NCBI GenBank assembly: GCA_964449295.1
Contig: CAYUZN010000093.1
Span: 1 to 7,422 of the forward strand
DNA: 7,422 nucleotides
Origin: CANJJB01 sp964449295
Lineage (GTDB): Bacteria; Chlamydiota; Chlamydiia; Chlamydiales; Rhabdochlamydiaceae
Direction: 5' to 3'
The translations under genes and the position numbers were made by a program. Shown piece after piece: positions 1 through 5,518 of this stretch. Each line of letters opens with the position of its first letter. Position 1 is the first letter of the stretch. The notes below the pieces were generated by a model, which worked only from the letters and a program-made list of their open reading frames with translations, had not been told where the DNA came from and ran no database searches.

Positions 1-740
1 CTTTTTCCAGGAAATAGCTGCGTGAGCTCGTCTGCTTTTTGCCTCTCTTTATCACTTCCCCAAACAAAAAAGAAATAGGGGTGGATGGCACCGTCTATTT
101 TTTTCAAAAAGCTGATGAGCGTCTGATCTGCTAGTTGCTTGTTGCTCCAGTGAGAGCCAAAGGCTACCATGATGTTCACATCACACGAAGAATGACCCAT
201 CAAGTCAGCCAGATCGTGCTCTTCTTGAAGTGAGAGTTTAAGTGTAACTGCCTGAGGCAAAAATGTATTTTTGTCTTGATAATACTGCTGAACAAGGGAG
301 AGGTAGCGCTTTTCAATAGGTAGATCATCTGCGACATTAAATCTATGCGTCATGACTAAGAGATTGGGCTTTTCTGGAGCTGACCTCCACCCAAAACCAA
401 TTTTTGCTTGCCCTTTAGCCCAACTTGTGATCAAAGCCGACTTTGTATTGCCTTGAAGATCAAATACAGCGTCGTAAAAAGTTTGTTGCAGCTCCGATTT
501 GAAAGTAAAAATTTTCTTCCACACACTAGGGCGGTACCAATCTTTCCTCCAACTATAGCTATCCATCAGCAATACTCGGGTAATCAGAGGATGAGTGGTA
601 ACAAGCTGCTCATAGCGTTTTTCAACGACCCAATCGATCTGACATCCAGGAAATCTGGCATGCAGATAGCTAACTACAGCAAAAGACTGAATAATATCAC
701 CGATAGACGAGGCTTTAACTATTAAAAATTTTTTAGACAT
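1..740 (-). CDS. Glycosyltransferase family 9, heptosyltransferase I (WaaC/RfaC)-like, 3'-truncated by window edge
   Basis: Reading leftwards from an ATG at 740-738, one frame stays open for 246 codons to the window edge, so the C-terminal part is missing. The N-terminus (KKFLIVKASSIGD) matches the start of WaaC-type heptosyltransferases, and D15 sits where WaaC has its proposed catalytic aspartate. FDLQGNTKSALI (about residues 93-104) matches the conserved acceptor-domain segment (DAQGxxKSA). VAFGSHWSNKQL (192-203) corresponds to the start of the second Rossmann domain, which binds the nucleotide sugar. GT9 enzymes transfer heptose or a related sugar from a nucleotide donor onto the lipid A/Kdo core at the cytoplasmic face of the inner membrane. 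The exact sugar cannot be read from sequence. No clear Shine-Dalgarno precedes the ATG. The gene is divergent from the POT transporter, 69 bp away. Family assignment is firm; the WaaC subtype is less so. Confidence 0.88.
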   Translation of the reverse strand, partial: MSKKFLIVKASSIGDIIQSFAVVSYLHARFPGCQIDWVVEKRYEQLVTTHPLITRVLLMDSYSWRKDWYRPSVWKKIFTFKSELQQTFYDAVFDLQGNTKSALITSWAKGQAKIGFGWRSAPEKPNLLVMTHRFNVADDLPIEKRYLSLVQQYYQDKNTFLPQAVTLKLSLQEEHDLADLMGHSSCDVNIMVAFGSHWSNKQLADQTLISFLKKIDGAIHPYFFFVWGSDKERQKADELTQLFPGK

Positions 741-749
741 TTTCTATTA

Positions 750-778
750 ATAGTAGCACATTAATCTGATTTTGATAA
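750..778 (-). promoter_or_regulatory. Candidate sigma70-type promoter for the glycosyltransferase
   Basis: On the minus strand TTATCA (778-773), a 17-bp spacer and TACTAT (755-750) are preceded by TG one base upstream of the -10, giving an extended -10 (TGCTACTAT). Transcription would start only about 2-3 nt before the ATG at 740, so the mRNA would be nearly leaderless, consistent with the absence of a Shine-Dalgarno. Assignment is by eye in an AT-rich region. Confidence 0.4.
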
Positions 779-800
779 GATGCAAAAAAAGACTTAAAAT
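772..800 (+). promoter_or_regulatory. Candidate sigma70-type promoter for the POT transporter
   Basis: TTGATA (772-777), a 17-bp spacer and TAAAAT (795-800) each match the consensus at 5 of 6 positions. The predicted start lies near 807, only a few bases before the ATG at 810, so the short AGGA at 803-806 would be largely outside the transcript. The -35 box overlaps that of the opposite-strand promoter by five bases. Confidence 0.5.
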
Positions 801-809
801 GTAGGAATT

Positions 810-2090
810 ATGAGACATCCTAAAGAAATGTATAGCTTGGCCCTCATTGAGATGTGTCAAAGATTTGCCTTTTGGGGCATCGGTAACCTCTTAGTCATCT
901 ACCTTGTGCAGTTTTATCAATTCTCTGATATCAAGGCCTCCCACCTTTACGGATTGTTTTCAGGAGTAGCTTTTGCCCTTCCTCTTGTAGGAGGCTACAT
1001 TGCTGACAAAACAAGTCATAAGCTAGCCGTTATTTTAGGATCTCTCTCTACAGCAGCTGGCTGCTTTTTGATCACTTGTGGAGTCATTCATTTTCTCTAT
1101 CTAGCTCTTATGTTAGCAGCTATTGGAGCCAGCTTATTTACCCCAAGCATCTACACTATTTTAGGAAAACTCTATACCGATAAGCATCAGCTAAGAGACG
1201 GGGGATTTTCCATTTATTACGCAGCTGTCAATCTCGGCGTCTTTTTGGCCACCTTAATTTTAGGAGCTATCGGGCAGTCTAACCATTGGACGCTCGCTTT
1301 TATAATTGCAGGGTGCGTCCAGCTCTTGGGTCTTTTTGTCTTTTTTAGAGTGATGAAAGCAAGAGCTTTTGCACACCTTCATATCAAAGATAAACAATTC
1401 ACTTTTGACAAGAAGCTTCCTCCTCTTAAAAAAGTTGAAAAAGATCGAGTCATTGTCATTATTGCTTTAGCTCTTTTTTCCATTTTATTTTGGATGGCCT
1501 ATAATCAAGGCTGGTCATCGATGAGCATTTTTGCCTTAAGATACACAGAGCCTATGATAGGCAATTTCACCATTCCTAGCTCTCTGTTACTCTCTTTAGA
1601 AAGCCTCTATCTCATCTTGCTTGCCTATCCCCTCTCTTGGCTCTATCTGTGGCTTTCAAAACGCAATCTCGACCCTTCAGCTCCTACAAAAACAGCGATG
1701 AGTTTACTCTCTATGGGAATTTGTTTTACAATCATGATGTTAGGAGCCAGAGGCATCCCCGAGGGTGTTCAATCGGCATCTGTCAGTCCATTTTATCTCG
1801 TCTATGCTTATGGATTTATGGCTATTGCTGAAATGCTCTTAGCGCCTATTGGACTTTCTCTTGTCACTAAACTCTCTCCTCATAGATATACAGCTTTTCT
1901 TGTCGGCGTGTGGTATGTCTGCATTGGGGTTGCTTTCTATACAGGAGGAATCTTAGGAGGATTCATGTCGTCTATGAAGCATATCTCTAACTTCTTTGAT
2001 ATCTTCGTACTGGCCTCATTTATCCCGGCTATCTTGCTGTTTTTTCTGGTCAAAAAGCTTGGCAAGATGTGCCATAGAAACAGCCTCTAA
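810..2090 (+). CDS. POT/PTR-family (proton-dependent oligopeptide) transporter, MFS fold, with non-canonical coupling residues
   Basis: A 426-residue inner-membrane protein with about 12 hydrophobic helices. POT members normally take up di- and tripeptides with protons. Family marks are seen in order: the HPKxxY N-terminus, EMCQRFAFWG (14-23; usual ExxERFxYYG), GGYIADK (61-67), GFSIYYAAVNLGVFLA (132-147; PTR2 signature), FWMAYNQGWSSMSIFA (227-242, helix 7) and AEMLLAPIGLSLVTKLSP (340-357, helix 10, E341 kept). Only about 33 residues link helices 6 and 7, so the two extra helices of 14-helix bacterial POTs appear absent. Odd points: the second Glu of ExxER is Q17, the helix-4 Lys of the FKPN motif is T111, and the helix-7 acidic position is N232. 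The ATG at 810 is chosen because HPKEMY fits the family start; M7 is an alternative. The last 75 bp overlap the convergent pseudouridine synthase gene. Family is secure; substrate and coupling ion are open. Confidence 0.88.
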   Translation: MRHPKEMYSLALIEMCQRFAFWGIGNLLVIYLVQFYQFSDIKASHLYGLFSGVAFALPLVGGYIADKTSHKLAVILGSLSTAAGCFLITCGVIHFLYLALMLAAIGASLFTPSIYTILGKLYTDKHQLRDGGFSIYYAAVNLGVFLATLILGAIGQSNHWTLAFIIAGCVQLLGLFVFFRVMKARAFAHLHIKDKQFTFDKKLPPLKKVEKDRVIVIIALALFSILFWMAYNQGWSSMSIFALRYTEPMIGNFTIPSSLLLSLESLYLILLAYPLSWLYLWLSKRNLDPSAPTKTAMSLLSMGICFTIMMLGARGIPEGVQSASVSPFYLVYAYGFMAIAEMLLAPIGLSLVTKLSPHRYTAFLVGVWYVCIGVAFYTGGILGGFMSSMKHISNFFDIFVLASFIPAILLFFLVKKLGKMCHRNSL

Positions 2091-2915
2091 AGCCTTTAAA
2101 AAATCTTCAGCAAGAGGCGCTACAACCTCTACAGGCTTGTGGGTCTGAGGATGAGGAAAAGAGATTTTAAGCGCATGCAAAAGATGGCGCTTAGGGTGAA
2201 GCTGCGACTTAAAGATCTTGCCATATTGGTAATCACCCAAAATGGGATGCCCCATCTCTTTGAAATGAACACGCAGTTGATGCGTTCTTCCCGTGATAGG
2301 CTCGCATAATAGCAATGAGACATGCTTACCCTTTCCAAGACACTTCCACAGAGTGATTGCAGACTCCCCTTGCTTTGCAGAACCGTATATAGTTTGCCCT
2401 TGATAGGCGTGCTGTTTGGCAAGACGATTTTCAATCTTCCCTTCTTTTTTTCCCACCTCTCCGTCCACAAGTGCCAGATACTGCTTTTTGACTTTTTTCT
2501 CAGAAAAAAGAGTCACCATTTTTTTATACACCTCCTCTCTTTTAGCCAAAATCAGGACACCTGATGTTTCTTTGTCTAATCTATGGACAAGCTTTGCAGG
2601 AAAATTCTTCTGTTCACACACAACACCTACAGGCTTATTACAGATGATTAAATCTTTATCTTCATATAAAAACTCAAGATGAGCCCTCTTCTCCTTCGGG
2701 GCAATCTCCAGCTGCACCACATCACCTGCAGCCAGCACTCGTGTTGAAAAAGTCTCGACACGCCCATTAATCTTGCACCCTTTACTCTCGACTGCTCTCT
2801 TTAAGCCTTTGACAGACGACTGATCACTGCAATGCTTACGCAAAAACGCAAGAAGCCTCATCCCTGCTTCTCTAGAAGAGACCTGAAAACGAAATGATAA
2901 ACGTTTGTTGGGCAT
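2016..2915 (-). CDS. RluA-family 23S rRNA pseudouridine synthase with N-terminal S4 domain
   Basis: This 299-residue protein should isomerise specific uridines of rRNA (possibly tRNA) to pseudouridine in the cytoplasm. An S4-like RNA-binding domain occupies about residues 17-72. The catalytic domain carries NKPVGVV (93-99), HRLDKETSG (111-119) with catalytic Asp114, KQYLALVDG (144-152) with the usual Tyr146, and GRTHQLRVHF (209-218). The S4 domain makes it RluC/RluD-like rather than RluA-like, but the target uridines cannot be told from sequence, so no symbol is given. The conserved fold ends near residue 275. The remaining basic, low-complexity tail is exactly the part encoded opposite the transporter's last helix. 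The ATG at 2915 lies 20 nt after the nuclease stop codon, and a weak AAGAG ribosome site sits in the 3' arm of an inverted repeat. Family assignment is firm. Confidence 0.93.
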   Translation of the reverse strand: MPNKRLSFRFQVSSREAGMRLLAFLRKHCSDQSSVKGLKRAVESKGCKINGRVETFSTRVLAAGDVVQLEIAPKEKRAHLEFLYEDKDLIICNKPVGVVCEQKNFPAKLVHRLDKETSGVLILAKREEVYKKMVTLFSEKKVKKQYLALVDGEVGKKEGKIENRLAKQHAYQGQTIYGSAKQGESAITLWKCLGKGKHVSLLLCEPITGRTHQLRVHFKEMGHPILGDYQYGKIFKSQLHPKRHLLHALKISFPHPQTHKPVEVVAPLAEDFLKALEAVSMAHLAKLFDQKKQQDSRDK

Positions 2916-2921
2916 AGAAGC

Positions 2922-2966
2922 TCTTTCAAAATTACTTATTTTCTTGCATTGTCTAATTTTGAAAGA
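2922..2966 (-). promoter_or_regulatory. 13-bp perfect inverted repeat spanning the nuclease stop codon and the rluA-type ribosome site
   Basis: Arms 2922-2934 and 2954-2966 are exact reverse complements (CTTTCAAAATTA core) around a 19-nt loop. The stop codon of the nuclease gene (2938-2936) lies in the loop. On the minus-strand RNA the 3' arm ends in GAAAG, overlapping the likely AAGAG ribosome site of the downstream pseudouridine synthase. No T-run follows, so a classical intrinsic terminator is unlikely. A hairpin that couples translation of the two genes is the simplest reading. Confidence 0.5.
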
Positions 2967-4039
2967 AGTCCATTCTCTTCATATTTCTCAATGAAAGAGT
3001 CACTTTTAGAAAGTTCTGCTTCAATCTGTTCGATAGTAGGTAAGTTAGACTTTAAGTCTTTTGGAAGAGCTTCAATGACTTTTGTTGTATAGCTAGCCAC
3101 ACCAATTGGGCGACAGATTTCTTGAAGCGTATACTCAACTAAAAGCTTTTTTTTAGTTTTGCATAGAATCATTCCAATTGATGGTTCATCGCCCGGCTGT
3201 TTGAGCTGTACATCAAGTGCAGCGAGATAAAAACCCATTTTTCCAGCATATTCAGGCTTAAATGGTCCACTTTTGAGTTCAACTACAATAAAACGTTTCA
3301 ACTTGAAATGATAGAAAAGAAGATCTATAAAAAACTCCTCTCCTTCCACTTCAATTCGATATTGGCGTGCTACAAAAGCAAAGCCAGAGCCAAGTTCTAC
3401 AAGGACCTTCTGAATATGTTCAATTAATCCTCTTTCGATTTCTAATTCATTGGCTTTTTCATGAATCATAAGAAAATCAAAACAATAAGGATCTTTTAAC
3501 TCGGCATTTGCAAGATCTGATTGGAGATGAGGAAGAGTAGCTGAAAAATTTGTTATTGCCTTCCCTTGCCTACCGTAAAGATCTGACTCAATCCACATTT
3601 CCAAGGCATTACGACTCCAACCATTTTCAATAGTTTTCTGGGCATACCAGAGGCGTTTGTTTAATTCTCCCAGCTTGTCAATCAAGATCATATTATGTCC
3701 CCATGGAATTTTTGCAACAGCTTGCTGCAAAATTGTAAAATCTGGGTACGCTTCAGCAAACTGCTTCATATAAAATAAATTACGCGGAGAAAATCCAGCC
3801 ATTTGAGGAAAGGCTATTTTCAGGTCCTTAGCTAATCGTTCTATAACTTTAGTACCCCATCCCTCATCTTTTTGCTTTTTGAGAATTTCTATTCCCATCT
3901 CCCAATATAACTGAATTAATTCGATGTTTACTGAAATTGAAGCTTTCAACTGAGAAGAACGAATCTTATCTTTGAGTTTGTTAAGTAACTTAACGTATCC
4001 ATCTACGCTTAGAGAGTCTTTAAGTAAATTGCTGATCAT
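2936..4039 (-). CDS. YhcG/DUF1016-family PDDEXK nuclease-domain protein
   Basis: From the ATG at 4039 this is a 367-residue protein with the two-part layout of the YhcG (DUF1016) family. The N-terminal DUF1016_N domain (about 10-165) includes LYWEMGIEIL, GWGTKVIERLAKDL, FSPRNLFYMKQFAEAYP and the IPWGHNMILIDKL segment. The C-terminal PDDEXK-fold domain shows ELEIERGLIEHIQ (about 198-210), FFIDLLFYH (236-244, Asp239), VVELKSG (252-258, Glu254-x-Lys256) and PEYAGKMGFYLAALD. The Asp...Glu-x-Lys set is intact, so it may be an active metal-dependent nuclease, but the family's biological role is poorly defined; members often sit near mobile or restriction genes. The frame stays open upstream to a TTG at 4099, but those extra 20 residues are hydrophobic, AT-rich and not part of the family. 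No good Shine-Dalgarno is visible before 4039. Family call is firm, function tentative. Confidence 0.92.
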   Translation of the reverse strand: MISNLLKDSLSVDGYVKLLNKLKDKIRSSQLKASISVNIELIQLYWEMGIEILKKQKDEGWGTKVIERLAKDLKIAFPQMAGFSPRNLFYMKQFAEAYPDFTILQQAVAKIPWGHNMILIDKLGELNKRLWYAQKTIENGWSRNALEMWIESDLYGRQGKAITNFSATLPHLQSDLANAELKDPYCFDFLMIHEKANELEIERGLIEHIQKVLVELGSGFAFVARQYRIEVEGEEFFIDLLFYHFKLKRFIVVELKSGPFKPEYAGKMGFYLAALDVQLKQPGDEPSIGMILCKTKKKLLVEYTLQEICRPIGVASYTTKVIEALPKDLKSNLPTIEQIEAELSKSDSFIEKYEENGLLSKLDNARK

Positions 4040-4070
4040 TAAAAAACCAATCACATAAAATCTAGAAAAG

Positions 4071-4099
4071 ATTATCAAAAAATAAATCAAAAAAATCAA
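4071..4099 (-). promoter_or_regulatory. Possible promoter of the DUF1016 nuclease gene
   Basis: On the minus strand TTGATT (4099-4094), a 17-bp spacer and GATAAT (4076-4071) lie about 30 bp before the ATG at 4039. The stretch is almost pure A/T and partly overlaps the upstream terminator, so a match by chance is easy. Confidence 0.28.
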
Positions 4100-4118
4100 T
4101 GAATTTTAAATCATTGAT
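4089..4118 (-). terminator. Intrinsic terminator candidate behind the NTF2-like gene
   Basis: Reading leftwards from the NTF2-like gene's stop, ATCAATGA and TCATTGAT (4118-4111 and 4102-4095) form an 8-bp stem around an 8-nt loop and run straight into seven Ts (4095-4089). The stem is AT-rich and therefore weak. It lies 19 bp past the stop codon and before the nuclease gene, which suggests the two genes are transcribed separately. Confidence 0.5.
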
Positions 4119-4136
4119 AGTACATCTTAAAATACT

Positions 4137-4541
4137 TCACTTGACCTGCATCAGCCACTCATTCAAGTTGTAATAATTAGTCACTCGTGAAACTTTCTTA
4201 TTTTTAAGTTCGAAAAAAGCACCGCAACGTAGGCGGTATTTTTGTCCTTTGGCAGGAGGAAGCCCTGTATCTGTTGTTAAATACGTTCCCTCTATAAAAA
4301 ATTCAGCAGCGGCTCTATCGCCTTTTTCATTAGCAAATACAACAAGACCCACTACTTTTTCTTTGTAATGCTTGTTCATGCGGTCCATAAAAACCTTAAA
4401 AGTATCTTTGCCTTTTTCTTCTTTGCCTTGGTTGATATCATGAACAACATCATCTGTCAGAAGTGCTAAAAAATCAGACTGAGCACCTCTATTGAAAGCG
4501 TCGTAATATTTTTGAATAATCTGAATTGCTTCTTTTTCCAC
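4137..4541 (-). CDS. NTF2-like/SnoaL-type protein, ketosteroid-isomerase-related
   Basis: The 134-residue product has the size and pattern of a single cone-shaped NTF2-like domain. AIQIIQKYYDAFNRGAQSDFLALLTDDVVHDIN (5-37) matches the two N-terminal helices and first strand of SnoaL-like proteins. The following segment (FKVFMDRMNKHYKE), AAAEFFIEGTYLTTDTGLPPAKGQKYRLRCGAFFELKNKKVSRVTNYYN (78-124) gives the curved sheet, with the PPAKGQ loop usual in this group. Many members bind or isomerise small hydrophobic molecules; no particular substrate can be inferred and the protein may be non-enzymatic. Translation starts at a GTG (4541), chosen because AGGAG (4552-4548) lies six bases upstream. That site overlaps the stop codon of the GNAT remnant, so the two were co-translated neighbours. 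A terminator candidate follows. Fold is fairly certain, function unknown. Confidence 0.85.
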   Translation of the reverse strand: MEKEAIQIIQKYYDAFNRGAQSDFLALLTDDVVHDINQGKEEKGKDTFKVFMDRMNKHYKEKVVGLVVFANEKGDRAAAEFFIEGTYLTTDTGLPPAKGQKYRLRCGAFFELKNKKVSRVTNYYNLNEWLMQVK

Positions 4542-4547
4542 TGTTAA

Positions 4548-4552
4548 CTCCT
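4548..4552 (-). promoter_or_regulatory. Shine-Dalgarno that fixes the GTG start of the NTF2-like gene
   Basis: AGGAG on the minus strand stands six bases before GTG at 4541. It is the best ribosome site in the window. Its first two bases are also the last two of the TAG stop (4553-4551) of the degraded acetyltransferase gene. Confidence 0.8.
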
Positions 4553-4730
4553 ATAATTTTTTAATCCAAAAGACCATTTTTTTGGGTGTTTCTTTTTCTT
4601 CACCGATTTCTTGATAAGAGATCTCTCCCACGAGCTCTGGATGTTGAATAAAACCCCGACTTTCCCAAAAGCCATTGCGGGGCTCATAATCAGACGGTCT
4701 ACGAGGATCATCAAGCGGCCTAAGTGCTGT
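4551..4730 (-). pseudogene. GNAT-family N-acetyltransferase remnant (C-terminal about 59 codons)
   Basis: The minus-strand frame ending with TAG at 4553-4551 reads RPLDDPRRPSDYEPRNGFWE, then SRGFIQHPELVGEISYQEIG, then EEKETPKKMVFWIKKL. This is the C-terminal part of a group of GNAT acetyltransferases that share the pattern RP-DDPRRP...FW--RGF--HPEL...E-ETPK-MVFW-K-L. The frame is blocked by TGA at 4733-4731, and no acetyl-CoA-binding motif (Q/RxxGxG/A) is found upstream before the Doc toxin gene begins, so the first two-thirds of the gene are gone. Codons in the remnant remain intact, which suggests recent truncation. The stop overlaps the Shine-Dalgarno of the NTF2-like gene, the mark of a former two-gene operon. 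A different 65-codon frame over the same DNA (4544-4741) has no family features. Confidence 0.72.
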
Positions 4731-4779
4731 TCACGTAACATGAGACATGTTTCTTGTCAAAAAGCAATGTGTACCATTT

Positions 4780-5166
4780 TTATTTAACGCATTTGTTAAA
4801 AAATCTAGCGATTTGCTCTTTTGTTGCCATTCCTTTTTCCGTATTAACAACAAGCTCTTCCATATCTAATGATTGCTTTTTCGATAGCTTAATAGGGACA
4901 CGATTTTGTCTAAGAAAAGTAATAGCTGCCACTGTTCCCGTTCTTTTATTTCCATCTACAAAAGGATGATTGCAAATAATATGAAACAAATAAGCAGCCG
5001 CCTTATCGAAAACTGTAAGATGAAGATCTTCTCCAAATAAAGCAGATTTTGGCATATCAAGTGCTGAGGCAAGTAGTCCTAGATCTCTAATTCCCCTAAC
5101 TCCACCGTATTTACGAATAACCTCAGCATGATCCTCTAGAATCTCTTTTATTGTGATAAAAATCAT
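4780..5166 (-). CDS. doc: Doc-type (Fic fold) toxin of a type II toxin-antitoxin pair
   Basis: The 128-residue, all-helical protein has the size of Doc (death-on-curing) toxins. GGVRGIRDLGLLASALDMP (21-39) matches the conserved Doc N-terminal segment, and HPFVDGNKRTG (67-77) is the active-site motif with His67 as general base and Asn73/Lys74/Arg75 in the phosphate loop. The Lys in GNKR, in place of the Gly of AMP-transferring Fic proteins (GNGR), is the Doc feature associated in phage P1 Doc with phosphorylation of EF-Tu and arrest of translation. The Gly72 in place of the Ala of P1 Doc is common in chromosomal copies. The ATG at 5166 overlaps the antitoxin stop codon by four bases (ATGA), so the two are translationally coupled. 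It lies immediately upstream of the truncated acetyltransferase. All catalytic residues are present, so the toxin is probably active. Confidence 0.93.
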   Translation of the reverse strand: MIFITIKEILEDHAEVIRKYGGVRGIRDLGLLASALDMPKSALFGEDLHLTVFDKAAAYLFHIICNHPFVDGNKRTGTVAAITFLRQNRVPIKLSKKQSLDMEELVVNTEKGMATKEQIARFFNKCVK

Positions 5167-5369
5167 CGTTTTGCAAGCCTTTTTATAAGCGCATCATTTT
5201 CTTTTAGGGCTTGCCTAAAGGTTTCTTTATGCAAAATAACAATACCTCCGTTTGGATTGACAGTAATTTGAAACAGAGCTTTATCTTCATCAAGACCAGC
5301 TGCTTCTAAAGTAGCTTTATCTATCAGCAAGGCTCTACTATTTCCATGATGAATCAACGACTTAATCAT
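5163..5369 (-). CDS. AbrB/MazE-like (SpoVT-AbrB fold) antitoxin, partner of Doc
   Basis: From the ATG at 5369 this is a 68-residue protein. MIKSLIHHGNSRALLIDKATLEAAGL and then DKALFQITVNPNGGIVI fit the swapped-hairpin AbrB/MazE DNA-binding domain (GNSxALxIxKxxLExxGL...). The charged C-terminal helix (HKETFRQALKENDALIKRLAKR) would be the toxin-binding, probably disordered segment. The antitoxin should neutralise Doc and, by binding operator DNA, repress its own operon. The start at 5369 is preferred because GAGAGG (5379-5374) stands four bases upstream; an in-frame ATG at 5396 would add nine residues but has no ribosome site. Many Doc toxins pair with Phd antitoxins, but AbrB-type partners are also known. 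The gene is upstream of and overlaps doc by 4 nt. Confidence 0.86.
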   Translation of the reverse strand: MIKSLIHHGNSRALLIDKATLEAAGLDEDKALFQITVNPNGGIVILHKETFRQALKENDALIKRLAKR

Positions 5370-5373
5370 ATAC

Positions 5374-5379
5374 CCTCTC
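5374..5379 (-). promoter_or_regulatory. Shine-Dalgarno deciding the antitoxin start
   Basis: GAGAGG on the minus strand, four bases before ATG at 5369. It supports the 68-residue form over the 77-residue form starting at 5396. Confidence 0.6.
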
Positions 5380-5428
5380 TTTTTTAGATATTCCATACGT
5401 TACAACGATAAAATTTCTTAGTCACTAC

Positions 5429-5457
5429 AATGTATATCCAACACAAAAATCTCACAA
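5429..5457 (-). promoter_or_regulatory. Possible promoter of the antitoxin-toxin operon
   Basis: On the minus strand TTGTGA (5457-5452), a 17-bp spacer and TACATT (5434-5429) each match 4 of 6 consensus positions. A GTCGA-TTT-TCGAC inverted repeat (5459-5471) abuts the -35 box, and a TTAGTC hexamer (5418-5423) lies near the predicted start. Weak on its own; the flanking repeats add some support. Confidence 0.3.
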
Positions 5458-5458
5458 C

Positions 5459-5471
5459 GTCGATTTTCGAC
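5459..5471. repeat. Short inverted repeat GTCGA-TTT-TCGAC
   Basis: Five-base arms with a 3-nt centre, next to the possible antitoxin promoter. It could be an operator for the AbrB-type antitoxin. GTCGATTTTCG also resembles GTCGAATTTCG (6823-6833) in the right-hand palindromic element with one mismatch, which may be chance. Confidence 0.35.
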
Positions 5472-5518
5472 AAATTAATTATTTAAAAAACATTAATTGT
5501 CTGATTTTAAAGGTTTTA

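Noticed and set aside
408..725. Plus-strand open frame of 105 codons
   Set aside because: It lies fully inside the opposite-strand glycosyltransferase gene and shows no family features.
1637..1831. Plus-strand open frame of 64 codons in the transporter gene
   Set aside because: Out-of-frame shadow of the POT gene, without ribosome site or recognisable features.
2129..2682. Three open frames (2129-2470 minus, 2322-2564 plus, 2416-2682 plus)
   Set aside because: All overlap the well-supported pseudouridine synthase gene and have no family resemblance.
4040..4099. N-terminal extension of the nuclease to a TTG at 4099
   Set aside because: The 20 extra residues are hydrophobic and AT-driven, not part of the DUF1016 family, and the DNA overlaps a terminator and a possible promoter.
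4544..4741. Minus-strand 65-codon frame with ATG start
   Set aside because: The GNAT C-terminal sequence is in a different frame of the same DNA, which explains the region better.
4754..4969. Plus-strand 71-codon frame
   Set aside because: Antisense shadow of the Doc toxin gene.
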